Assembly: GCA_000818945.1 (NCBI GenBank)
Contig: KN805370.1
Location: forward strand, 1-64,000
From: Schizochytrium sp. CCTCC M209059
Lineage: Eukaryota; Sar; Bigyra; Thraustochytrida; Thraustochytriidae
Direction of reading: 5' to 3'
DNA length: 64,000 bases
The notes under the pieces are model-generated. The model had not been told where the DNA came from. It searched no databases and saw only the letters and a program-made list of their open reading frames with translations. Positions 9,638 through 22,100 of this stretch are shown one piece after another. Made by a program: the position numbers and the translations under genes. Each line of letters begins with the position of its first letter. Positions within the stretch are counted from its first letter, which is position 1.

Positions 9638-10113
9638 CTCTTGCAAGCTCTATTAACGTCGCGCCCTTGGCTTGACGAATTGATGCCAGTGGTTTCGCCC
9701 CGGCCGCCCTGTTTGTGGGTCTGCCTGGAGGCGAAGGACGCACGAAATGTGTCTCTTGCGATTGACGAGGCGATTGACAGTCGCAAACTGTCAAGACAGC
9801 AGCCTCTTGATAAGCGAAGGAGTGTGGGTCATACAAAAGGGACAGTAGCACGGAAGCCTCGCAAAAAAGTTGACTCCCATGAACTTCAAAGGGTTCCTTC
9901 CACTATACGTCCCTTTTTACTCTAGTGCCCGGGCCACAGCAATATCAAATGTGATGGTCAGGCACAAGCAACTGTTCAAGCTTGCAGCTCTCTTTTGCGA
10001 GAAAACAATGCCGCATGGCTACAAGTGAAAAGAATTCTTCCACATAGAGTGAATGATAGAATGATTGAATGAAGCTGGTGCGCAGAAACCTAGATGAAGG
10101 GCGGCCTCGTCGG
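9638..10113. other. Spacer between two minus-strand genes
   Basis: About 475 bp between the dynein stop and the TsaE start. No coding region or clear repeat is seen. It should hold the dynein 3' untranslated region and the TsaE promoter. Confidence 0.5.
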
Positions 10114-13100
10114 CTAGAATGTTGGATGCGCAATAAGTGCGACGCCTCGAAGAATGACATCCTGACCCAGATCTGCTTCCACGTGAACATCAGAAAGCAA
10201 ATGTGCGCGGGATGCGTTCGCATAAAGCGGCAAACGGACGTGAGTGGATGCGTCAGGCGCAGTGTCGTGGCGCCATGTAAAGGTGCATGAAACTGCAGTG
10301 CGTGAAGAACTCGGTGAAACGGCGGAAATGTTCGTCGAAGCCGCTGCAGCACGTGCAGCTTCGCCGCCGCCTTCGAGAATAACTTGCGAACTGAATCCAG
10401 TTGAGCTCGCGCCTTCACCTTCGCCGAGGGAAGCGTGAAGCCAAAGCTCTTCAAGCGAAAGGCCTAGCGCCTTGGCAACCTGCTGTCGAGTCGCTGTGAG
10501 GAAGGCGCCCGGCGAGAAGAGGAGACCAACGTCGATTTGAAGCGGCAAGCGGAAGGCCGCGTCACCTCGAGACAATACTTTTTCAAAGGCCTCGAGACGC
10601 ACGAAAAAGTCTTGGACCCATGCATCCAAACTTGCTGCCGGCATGACCGCTTGCCAGTCCGCGGGTACAGTCTTCTGCTGAATGTGCGTAGAGAGGACTT
10701 CCAGTTCGTTTGTCATGCGCTGCTCCCCACGCAAAACCGCCAACATGCCCGCGCTCTTGGCGCGAATATCGCGCAAGGTCGCCATCGCCGTGCGGGCTTC
10801 GCGCTCCCAGCAGCGAAAGATTGGGTTCGAAACAAGATCGTCCGTGCGCGAAAGCGTGCTGGCACAAAGGTTCTCAAGAGCCGCTGCCTTTGCCGCCTTT
10901 TCGGACCAGATCTGTACCTGCTGCGCAGCAAGGGTCATCCAAGCTGGCTTGGCATGAGCGGCCGTCCCGTCTTCTACGCCCACTGTTGACAATCGGACCC
11001 TCGAGTCTTGGTCTGCTTCATCGTCGTTGTGACTCCTCTCGTTGCTATCGTTCGCATCGCTAGCAGCCGATAGCTCCGTGACAGCGCTGACATGCTCGCC
11101 AGCCTCGAGTCGGAGATAGACGCGTTGAAACCTCGCAGCCTCGTTCTTGAGCAAAATGTTCTCTGCGGTCCTTGCAAGCCCGAGCCACGATGGGTCGTTG
11201 TCCGAAAGGAGCTCGCCCACCCAAGACTCGAAGCGCGCCTTGCTCGCCCCCTCAGGCGGATGAAGATCTCCTCCCTTCACGAGGGCAAAGTCTGTCTCAA
11301 AGATTTGGGGCACGAAGAGTGACTCGAGGATGCCGTCGAGAATTTGCTGGTCAAACTCGTTGTCAATCCGACCGCCGTATGTGGATTCAGCCAAGATGTC
11401 CCGGATCGCAGTCCATGGCAGCTCCTCAGGGGCAACGTGCTCACGACCTTGCGCTACGCGGTCTACCCACTCGTCAATCACATCCATTGCGCACGCCTGG
11501 TCTGCGTCGCTAAACTCATAAAGCTTTGTCCACCCAATCGGCGCAAACCGAAGTCGCTCGAGAAGGACAGCATGAAACCACGCAAGCGCAAAGTATAAGC
11601 GTGCGCGTTCCTTGGGACCCCGCTCGACCCTTTCGGCCGGCATGGCCTGTAATGATCGGAGCAAACTAGCTTTGACTCCCTTGGGCGCCTCAAACATGAG
11701 CTTGTTACTCTGCCGCAATAGCGTCTTGGGCAGCTTCTCATTGAGCTCGCTTGTGAGAATGAGGCGAAAATCTGCGCGAGCCCGCATACCGAAGATACGT
11801 TTCTCCAAAGCCATAAGCCATTCACTGGCCAAGTGCACATTCTTGAGCATTACCCAGCCGCCTTCCTGGGCCCCAGCCGCGATCGCGGCGTCCGCATCGC
11901 GGAAGCCCTCGGCAGAGCCGAGCGCAACGCTACGGCAGCGCACGCCCGCCGTCGTGGCCAAACGGTCCACACTGCCACTCATGTCAAAGCCCCGTGTGCT
12001 CAACAGAAGCACAGGGGTTCCTGCCTTGGCCTCACTAAGGATGGCCTGCGAAAGGTCAAGCATGGTGCGTTGCGCATCCAAAAAGCTGGTTCCAAATGAC
12101 GCATCCACGACCCCACGGAGACCGGCAAAGACCCTATCCGGCCGGAAGATGCGCAGTCCAAGCATGCGATCAACAGGATCCTCGGCCCAGGCATCCGGGA
12201 CCTTCTTTTCGGGCACCTCAGCCTGCGCCATCTCCGCCCAGGCCTGTGCGTTCCCGCGAATGTGTTCCGCCAGTTCAGGCCGCGTCTTGAGCGTCTGGGC
12301 GAGCGCTGCCACATCCGCCTCTCCACGCACGGAAGCAGGGAGGGTATCTTCGAGGAGAGAGCGTGCTGCCACGAGGTCGGCGGCCGCGTCGCTCGCAAGC
12401 GCAGCCGAGATCCGTGCGCCGAGCGCCGGATCCGCAATGGCGGCCAGCATGACCGCAAAGAGCAGCTCGTCGCGCTCTAGCAGCGACTGCTTCACGCGGC
12501 GAAAGAGCTCGGCGAGGAAGCGGTCGTGCAGGCGCTCGAGCCGTGTCTCGTGGCTCAGCGAGGACGACTTGGCGTCGCTATCCTGGGATTCGTGACCCAA
12601 GAGTCCATCGAGGATCTCGAAGAAGAACGCTAGCGAGAAGTGATACGTAAAATGCACGTCGACCATGCGTCCAAGCGCAAAGTAGGCACGCGAGCAAAGG
12701 ACTGCAAACTTGGAGTAAAACGTCGAGGTGGCGGCAACTGTTTCCAAGACTTGGTCGGCCTCGGCCGCCTTTTGCTGAATTTCCCGAGCCTCCTGCTTGA
12801 GGCTCTCGAGCGTGCGAATGATAGAGTCGTCATCGAGAATGTTGACCTTGGCCTCATTGATTGAGTCGAGAAGGCGGTCCTCCAGTTCGCGCAGCCGGGC
12901 CTGGAACTCGCCTTGAAGTTTGAGCAGGTCCTCCCGCTGCTTTTCTACATCCGGACGCTCCGCGCGCAGCACCTTGCCCAAGCAAAGCGCCTCCAGGCTC
13001 GCCGGAGTCACTGTAAAGTTTACAAAGGTCACGCGGGAGCAAACATCAGGCGCGAATTGAAACGTCGGGTCTCGCGTCGTCAGGTACATGGAGAAGCTCG

Positions 13101-16100
13101 GGCTGAAATCAATATCCTGGTCTCCGAGGCGCACGAGCATGCGGCCTCCTGTGCGGTGAATTTCTCGGTTCAACACGGGATTGAGCACAGGATCAATATT
13201 CTCCACGTCCGTGATGACGAGGCAAGTTCCGAAACGAAGTGCGCTTTCGAGCTGCTTCATGAATGACGCATCCAAGAAACTCGTCTTGACAACCTTGCGG
13301 TCCTCGAGGTGTTTCATGAGAAAGTCTGACGCCTGGCCGGAGGGGTCCACGACCAGTGGAAAACGATTATAGTGCTGCAGGATCACAGCGTTCTCCTCGC
13401 ACAGGTTGTCCTTGGGAAGTCCCTGTGCGTGCCAGGCGAGGCGTTCTGCGGGCCGACTCATGTACTCAACAAGCGAGAGACCCTTGCGGAAGGAAATGCC
13501 GAAGCGTGAGAGAAGAGCGCGCCAGTCTGCAAAAAAGGTCTGACGCTGCTGGAAACCGAAAAAGCCACCATAGGAGATAAAGGCCGCCGACAAGAGGACG
13601 TCGCCCACAAGTGTGGCCATCTGATCCGCGAAGCCGACGCGAGCCTCGGTCCAGCGCTCGTTCTCCTGAGACAAGGAGTCGAGGAGCGCCGTCGAACGCT
13701 CGACCTTTGATTTCACGGAATTCATCTCGGACTTGATGGTCTCCGTCTCTGCGATAAGCACGGCGTATTCCTCTTTGAGCTGGGCGATCTGCTTTTCGAG
13801 TTCTTCGACCTTGACCATTTCTTCTGCTTGGCGCTCACGAAGGGTCTCCGACTCCTTGGCAAGCTCGTCAATTTCCTCGCGTAAAGGCTGGATCCGCAGC
13901 AGAATTCCGGCGTAGTCCAGCTGGGACACGATCCACTTGAAGAGCGCCACACACGCCTTGTTGGCGTGGAGCACCTTCTCCTCCACAAAATCAGGATTTT
14001 CGAGCATCTTTTGCACCTTTGCGCGCCGATCTTCCGTGAGATCCTCGGACTGGAAGTTCACTACGTCGGGAATGAACTCTCTGCGTTGCAAGATGCGACG
14101 AATGTCGGCCCAGGATGTAAAAGAAAGCCCGAGCATCACGCACACGGCCTCCAGCGTCAGCTTGACCGCAGCGGGTGGGTTGTTCAGCGAACGCATTTCG
14201 TCGAGATGGGCGCGACGGATGTCGCTGACGGCCTTTTCGGCGTCCAAAAGCGCCGGCTTTGCCTGACTGAGCTCAGCCTCCGCAGTGGCGCGTTGCTCGT
14301 CGACCTTGGCGTTTCGCTCGTCAAGCTCGACGCCCATGCGCTCCGCATCTGTTTTCTTCTTTTCAGCCTCATTTTGATCGCTCACCATTTGTTGCAACTT
14401 GGCGTTGGCTTCCTTGTTCTTGGCCTCCAGCTCGGCCTCCTTGACGGAAAGACTCTGGCCAAGTTCTTCGACCTGGTTGGCCGTCTCGCGGAGCTTGTCG
14501 AGACCAATGTTGAGATGAAGCTGTTGCTCCTCGAGATGCTCACGTTTCTGGTTGTAAAGATCCACGCAATGCTTGATGAGATCCAAGTAGTCTCGCGGCG
14601 ACACAAATGTACGATTTTCGTGGCGCGCTGCCTGCGCTTGCGAAACCGCCTGCACAGATTCGTGCATTAGGACCAGGGTTGCCACCACGGCGTGACGATA
14701 CCGAAGAGGCTCGTCTCCGTTCGACCTCCCCGCACCTGCGAGCTTGGCCTCGATCTCGTCGCTCGCTTCAATACTTGGAGGTGAGTAGTCCTGAGCGCTC
14801 GCCTCGAGGTCTAAGGTTCGCGTGAATTCATGCGCAACCTGGGCCAGAGCTTGCCCGGACCAATCTCCAAACCAGTCCACAACGCAGCGGTTGAAAAGCG
14901 CTGGCGAGGTCGCCGCGCGGTTCTTCAAGTCGCTCGACGCCGGGTTCATAGTGAAGACCACGTGTAAGTTGCGCTGAACAGCACGAGTAAATGCTTTAAA
15001 CACCTCCTCGTCGTCGTCGGTGTCAATGACTGCTCCCGAGGTACCGTCACGCTGGATCGCTTCACGGCACGCGCTCATCAGAGCATTGTACTCGTCGCCT
15101 TCAAAAAGGCCGGGGACCTCTCCGCTTGCCAACAGGGCATTCATGCGCTCCAAAAACGCCGACTCGAGCACATTCGACTCATCAAAAATGAAGCACACCT
15201 TTTCCCCTTGGCATCCCGCCTGTTTCATAATGTATCGCAAGTCTTCATCAAAGTCATCCAGCGAGTATTTGCGCGAAAGTTTGATCTGAAAGACGCGAAG
15301 GCCGTTCATCCAAGCCACGAAACGAGAGAGAACTGTCTTGCCGGCCCCAGACTTACCCACGAGAAGCAGGTGGCCAAGCGGCTGCCGCAGCACGCGATCG
15401 ATGCGCAGCACGTGCTCGAGAACATCATCAAAGACCACAAGAGGCACATTGAGCTCCTCTTCGTAAAATACGCGAAGCCGGGCCTCCACATGCTCGCGCA
15501 GCTCCAACGGGTCGACGCTCACGTAGTTCTTGCTGATCCAGTTCGCGAAAAGGACCGGGCGACGGAGGGCCTCTGCGTGGTCAGCGCCGGGGAATCGCGC
15601 GCGCGCGACGCTATCGAGGTTGTCGGCGCACCACGCACGTTCCTCGTCCGTGACGAGCCGATCGTGAAAGAGACGAAGACCCTCATGCAACCACAAGCGA
15701 ACCAGAAGATCCACCGAAGCTGTCTCCATCTGGCCAAGCGCCTCGTACAGCGCACGCATCCAGCGCGAGAGCTCACGGGGACTGTACACGTAGTGCGGAG
15801 CAATGTCTGCTGAGAAACGAGCCTTGTTTGCAGCGTAAACGTCAACCATAGCTTCCGTGAGCGCGTCGCCGTGGGCACGAAGCGAAGGCTGCAGTTTGAG
15901 CAGAGCACGATTGAAGGTGCCGTAGATTTGCCGAAGCGAGTCAGCAACGGGGTAGTCCACGAGAAGCAGCGGGGTGTGCCGCAAGAAACGGTGCGACAGC
16001 GGGACACGGCCCGGATCCGTCGGCGGATTGCAGGCGCTCACAAACTGAATACGCTCCACAGAGACCCACGCGAGGTCGCGCGGCCGCCAAAAGCCTCCCT

Positions 16101-19100
16101 GCTCGACGATCTGGCGCATAAAGGTTATCACGTGTTGCGTCCCGTACGCATCTGCAACAGGCAAATTGACTTCGTCGCAAAAGACGACGAGCCAGCGATC
16201 GGGCTGCGGTGGAGCGAGCACTACGCCGGTCCTCGTCGCCTTGTATATGCAGTACTGCTCAAAGGTTTTCAGAATGAGCTCCGGGGTGGTCGCAGAGCTA
16301 AAGTTGAGAGATGCAAGCTCAAAATTCGGCATGCTCTGCAATACGCTCGTGAGAGACATGGTCTTGCCTGAGCCTGGTGGGCCGCACAGAATCAGGGGTC
16401 GGTGCTCGTCGAGCCAGGCATGCAAAACTTGGGCATGGCGCACAGTATCCACGGTTGGGATGACTAGGTCCGTATCCATGACGCGGTGCGGGTCAATCTC
16501 CATCTTTGGCACGCTGTCCTGCCACGCCCGCCATCCGCCGTCCTCGACATTCACCTCGAAAGCCCATAGTTCGCCCGGGTCCGAGGTCGGCAAATCAACG
16601 GTGGTGCGCGCCCCCACGGCTGCCGCCAGCTGTTTGCGTGCCTCGAAATCCATTGAGCTGCCAAACCCCCAAAGCACGGAAAAGAGCGTCCAGCGGGAAA
16701 GGAAAGCTTGCATGTGCGCCTCCTCCATCGGAAAATCGGGACGATTCTGGTTGTACTCGTTTACGGCCGAGAAGCCGCGGCCCATGAGAGAAAAGAACGA
16801 CACGATCAGACGCATCTGCGTGACATCCATCACATGAGGCTGCTTCATTGCGATCGAAAGAGCTTCCTGCACGAGAGATCCACTGGCGAGCAGCGGGCGC
16901 ACCATTTCGGCACACCGTGCCTCGATAAGCGTCTCCGAGACGTCATCAAAAGCGGGGTCCTCTTCGGGCCGAGCGGCAGACGCTTCCGTGTCCTTGGCAT
17001 CGCTGGTCTGCGCAGGGCCCAAGGAGGCCATCGACGGCCAATTTGCAGCGGCGTCCGCCTTTGTGCGGCCCGACGCGAGGAGACGGATGCGACTGGCAAA
17101 GATATCATCTACGGGAAGCGTGTCGTCGCTGTACCATACCATGCCGCATCGGCTCACAGTGGCCAAGGTGGCATACTTGAGGGTCTCGACCTCAAACATG
17201 ATGCGAACGTTGTCGGGAATGCTGAGACGCTCACCGTTCGGGAGAGTGAGAAGTTTGTTGTCATCAAGAACCGAGTTCAAGTTCTCGGCCCACTCCGGGT
17301 CGACGTCACCGTCAAAAACGATCCAATGGCGCTTCGACTTTTCACCACGCACATTGTTTAAAATCGTGCGCAACGTGTGCGTGAAAATGCCATTCGTCCA
17401 CTCCAGCGTGTTCGAGTCCAAGGTGCCGTACAAGGCTTCCTTGGAAATTGCTTTGGGGTCGATCACGTGAGCCTGGCCCTTTTGACCGTCCACGAGCTCG
17501 AGAGCCTCCAAGAGAACGCGCCACGAAGACGACTTGCCGACGCCAGAGGGGCCGACCATCATGATCCCATGACGCATTTGCTGGACCTGATCAAGCTGCA
17601 ACACCTTGTTCACCCATCGCTCACTGGGCTCGAGACACCACGCGTCGCAAACGCGACGAATAGCGGCACGTAGCTCGCGGGCTTCGGCAGGGGAAACGTC
17701 GGCGCCAGGGAAAACACCCGCCAAGAGGGTCTGGAAGAGAGCCACGTCCTCGGACACGAGTTTGGGGACAACGTTGTCGCATAGACTGCGAATAAGGATG
17801 GCTTCTTCCTCGCTCTGCGAGGCTCGCTTGAGGTTTCCTGCGCTGAGGAGCACCGACTTGACGGCGCGCAAGCCAAAATCGTAATGAGGCTGCTGGGAAA
17901 GCTGATCCGCACAAAGCTTGAAGAGGAGGACGACCTTGCCGGCAAGACGTTCTGCTGTCTTGAAGCCCTGCGAGAAGAGCATGACCTGAGCAATCAAATC
18001 GCGGTCCGGCTCAATCATGGCGATTGCGCGGAAGAGCTGCTTGAGGTTGTCCGGCAGGTTCGAGCGCCCCGCGTAGCCGGGATTCATCGTGACAAAGATG
18101 CCGACGTTGGGGTTCAGGGTCACAGGCCTATCGAGCAGCGAAACTTCAGCCTTATGCTTGAGCAGGCCGCGCTGGATATCGAGAATCTGCTGCGAGACGG
18201 CCGAGAGGATGCGCTCTTCGAGGCGATTGAATTCGTCGAAGCAGCCCCAGGCCCCGACCTGACACAGACCAACAAAAATGCGTCCCATGGCCTTGAGGTC
18301 AAAGTGCTCGTCGCAATTGAAAACCAGCACAAAGCGTCCCATTTGAGCTCCAAGTGCCTTGACGGACTCGGTCTTGCCGGTTCCTGCAGGTCCAAAAGGG
18401 TTGCCACCAAGACGAAAGTGGAGCGCTTGGGTGAGAGCCAAGTAGCAGCGATCTGTGAGCGGCGTTTGAACAAGACGCTCTCCGACGCCTTGGTATTCAA
18501 AACCGTAGTCAAAGGTCGCGCTGGCAATGTGCAGAGAAAGTTTGTCTTGCGCCCAGCGATAGCGAATCTGGCTAAGCCAAGCAAAGGTGTCCGGCGACGG
18601 AGCCTGTCCCTCGGCACTCTGGGCTGCAAGCTTGCGCAGCACATCGCGTTGGTGAACCATTTCAGTGATGATCTGTTCATGCTTTTTGCGCACCTCGGTG
18701 CTTATGTTACCCGAAAGGACGCGCTCGGCGAGGACGCCGAGCCAGTGCTCGGTGCGGTCGCAAAGTGTCGTGAGCTGCTGCTCCGTGTTGGCACCGCCGC
18801 TCGATGATGTACCTGCAAGGATAGCGTCGACTTGGGTGCACCACGACACTTGGCTCGCAAGAAGAAGAATCTGCGAAGGAAATCTGTCTACCCAAGGAGT
18901 GAAGGCGTCTTCCCCGGATTGAGCGCCACCTGCTCCGCCTCCCAAAAGAGGATTGCTCTCGTTGGCACGCTGCAAGAGGGCTGATAGGGTCGAACGCATG
19001 GCGCTCTCGACGCCACCAAGCCACTCGTTCACCTTTCCAGTCACAGGAACGGGTCCAGGTGTAAAGGGCACCACCTCGCCCTCGCGTGACACCATGGCCG

Positions 19101-22100
19101 TAATGTCAGATGCAGCGCCTCCGGAGTCGCCTTGGTCGCCACGTTCTGCTGCAGAGCCGAGCTTGAGTGACACAATGCCGGCAAACATTTTGCTCATGTG
19201 ACGCTGGACCTTGATCGGATCCTTTGAGTTTCCAATGATTTCCAAGAGATCTTCGTCTCCCACAAAATAAAAGCGCGAAAATCCCTGGCGCTGGCGCTCA
19301 AGATAGTCACCCAGCGCACGCTGAATCTTCTCAAGAAGATCAGCAAGACGGCCCAGCGAGTGATCCAGGTTGGGCATGGAGTTTACGACCTCGAGCACAC
19401 GCGGTGCGCGCGAAACTTTGCGCATGAGAGACACGAACTCACCGTCAATCGAAGAGAAACGGCTGTACTCGTTAGGTAGCTGCTGCTTGATGTCAGCACT
19501 GCCAAAGAGAATCGCTCCGAGGTACACCCATCTGCGCTGCACGTCAATCCAAATGTCGAGGACAACACGAATGCGCAAGAGCTTGTCCTCCCAGGCAGAT
19601 GCGTCCTCCTCAAAGACCTTAAAGTATGGGCTCTGCTTCATGGACGCGAGACTGTTGGTGTGCTCGTCAAGTTGTGTAAAGAGCTCGTCCCAGCCGCGAA
19701 TGATACGGCAACGGTTCTGGAAATTGATCAGATCAAGCTCGTAGGTGGTCCAAAATTCGCGAATTTGCCGCAAGAATTCCTCGAGTGCCATTTCGCCTTG
19801 AGCGGTTCGGAAGATTTCCTGAAGGGGTTTTTGGTGACGCTTGAGATCTTTGGCCCAAAGGTCTCCAAGCGTAAGGTCAGAAACGGGCCCAAGATTGAGC
19901 GTGCGGTGAATTTGTCGCCAGTGGCGATCTTTGAGCGCCTCGGACCGTAGCTCAATGATGAGTGGCTGCGTCTTTTTGTATTCACGGACCGTGTCCTGAA
20001 TGTACTCGAAGGCTTCGTACTGGCGAACGCGGCTGGGGAGCTTGCGAAGCTCCTCGAGGATGGCGTCGAGGGAGACGCGAAGTTTTTTGGGAACGACCGC
20101 AGTCCACGGAAGTTCCCGAAGCTGCGCTAGATTTTCGGCAACTTGCGCGAGCGACGTCCAGACTTCCTGAAGGCTCTCGATCTCGTTGCCAAGAGTGTCG
20201 AGGATGCGGTGGCTCTGCGGTTGCGATTGCGATAGAGAAGCACTGGTCTCCAGAGCATCCTCAGTGCCACCCTGGATTGCTTCCTTGGCAAGGGAGACTC
20301 GCTCCCATTCGTCCTTGACACGTGCCTTTCGGGCAGCGAATAGTGCAAGAACCTCGAGTGCGGCTGCGGGCCGCGCTTCACCGCCCACGGGCCGCTGTTC
20401 AGCCCAGTCGGAAGCAAGCTGCTCAATGCGACCGGCAACGGCGCGGTCTTCGGCAACAATTTTAGTCTGCAGCGTCGGTAGCTCGGTCTCGAGGACGCGC
20501 TCTTTGCGAGCAAGAATCTGCTCGAGGGCGTCCCATTCACCTTGCAAATTCGCGCTCCAGATCCAGCTGGCCGGGAACTGCATGCGCTGGCGCTGCGCGA
20601 GCCGTTCGGCGTCCACGAAGCTTGCGAGGTCGCTGGCGAGTGACTTGCGCTGTGCCTGGACCTTGCGCAAGACGGTGATGAAGGTGACGACGTCAGCCGT
20701 GGGCGCATCAAAGGAGCCGGCTTCGAGTTCATTCCGCATGTTCGATACGTTCTCGTAAAATGCCTTCATGGCGTCCGCGAGAAGGGTTCCGAAGCGACCA
20801 AGGAGCTCCTTGTGCCAAGCATCGTAGCGCAGACTAATCTGAGCCTGAACCTGCTGAAAATCGATGGTGATTGGCCCGAAGCGCTGCATGTGTTCGGTCG
20901 TGTCAAATGTCGACCGGGCCGCTTGCACATCCTTGAGGAGACGGTGCCACTTGGCAAAGGAGTCTCCCATGATCTCGAAAACCTGCGAAGACTCCATCTC
21001 CCAAAGGGCCTGGTATTGGAGCCACGTAGACGCGTATGCATCGACTTCCTTCATGCGTTTCTCGATGTGAGCGTACGCGTCGGCGAGCAAAGCGCGCGCC
21101 TCCGCATTAGCTCCTGACGCAGAGGAAGAAGGGTCAATAAGGGATCGCAGCAAGGTGGTCCGGCGCGTCGTCGCGACGGCGTTGTCGGTGTCGTATCGCG
21201 CGCTCTGGATTTGGGGAAGGTTTGCAACGACGTCTACATTCGCGTGAAGTGCCGCGATGCATGTGTAGCGCGCGTCTTGCAAGGGTGGATCGAGGTACAA
21301 TGCGTGCTTGCGTAGCACAATCTCATGCCATGTGGAAGCAGCTTTACCGGCCGCAAACTCGGCGAGCCAGTCGTGAAGAGCTGTGGAGAGACGCTCCTGC
21401 AGGACGGCGTCGATGCGTTCCTCGAGGCGCGCGACCCAGGCCTCGAGGTTCGTGTAAGACGCCAAGTTCATGTCATCAACGGTGCGCTGGACAGCATCAA
21501 CGCAGGCCCCAAGCGAATCTGCGTTAAAGTCGCATGTCTTTAGCAGGACCAGCTGCTCCTGAACAGCAAAGGTCTTCTCGGAGGCGTTGACGACCTTGTC
21601 TTGCAGCGCCTGCACACGTTGTGCAAAGTCCGAGGCATAGTCTCGAAGTCCATCCGAGTCCCAATTCACAGCCTTGCCGGATTTGTCAAAGGCCGCCTCG
21701 ATGATGGCCTGCGCCTCGCTGACGTGCGTAGAGAGCAAAGCAGCGAGTTCGTCGTCCATTTGAGCCACAGTGAGCTTGTAGGCGTCAAGGGACGCTTGAA
21801 GGGACATGGCAAACGGATACTTTTCTTTGGCCTCATCGGCAATGACCTTGAGCGTGTACGGAATGCGAAAGCCTAGCCATTGCAAGTTGCGAACCTCCTT
21901 GAAGAGTTCGACAATCTCGGGATCAAAGTTGACGCTAAGAGAAGGTGATCCCCCAGAAGTGGCCTCCTCGACGCGAAAGAGACGGCCAGAGACCTCAAAG
22001 CTCGGGGCATTCTGAATGTTCTTCATCCACTGGTCGAACATGGTCTGCGTATTGAGCTTCTTTTTGAACGCGGCGCCCGTCTCCTTGAGTCGGCGGCCTT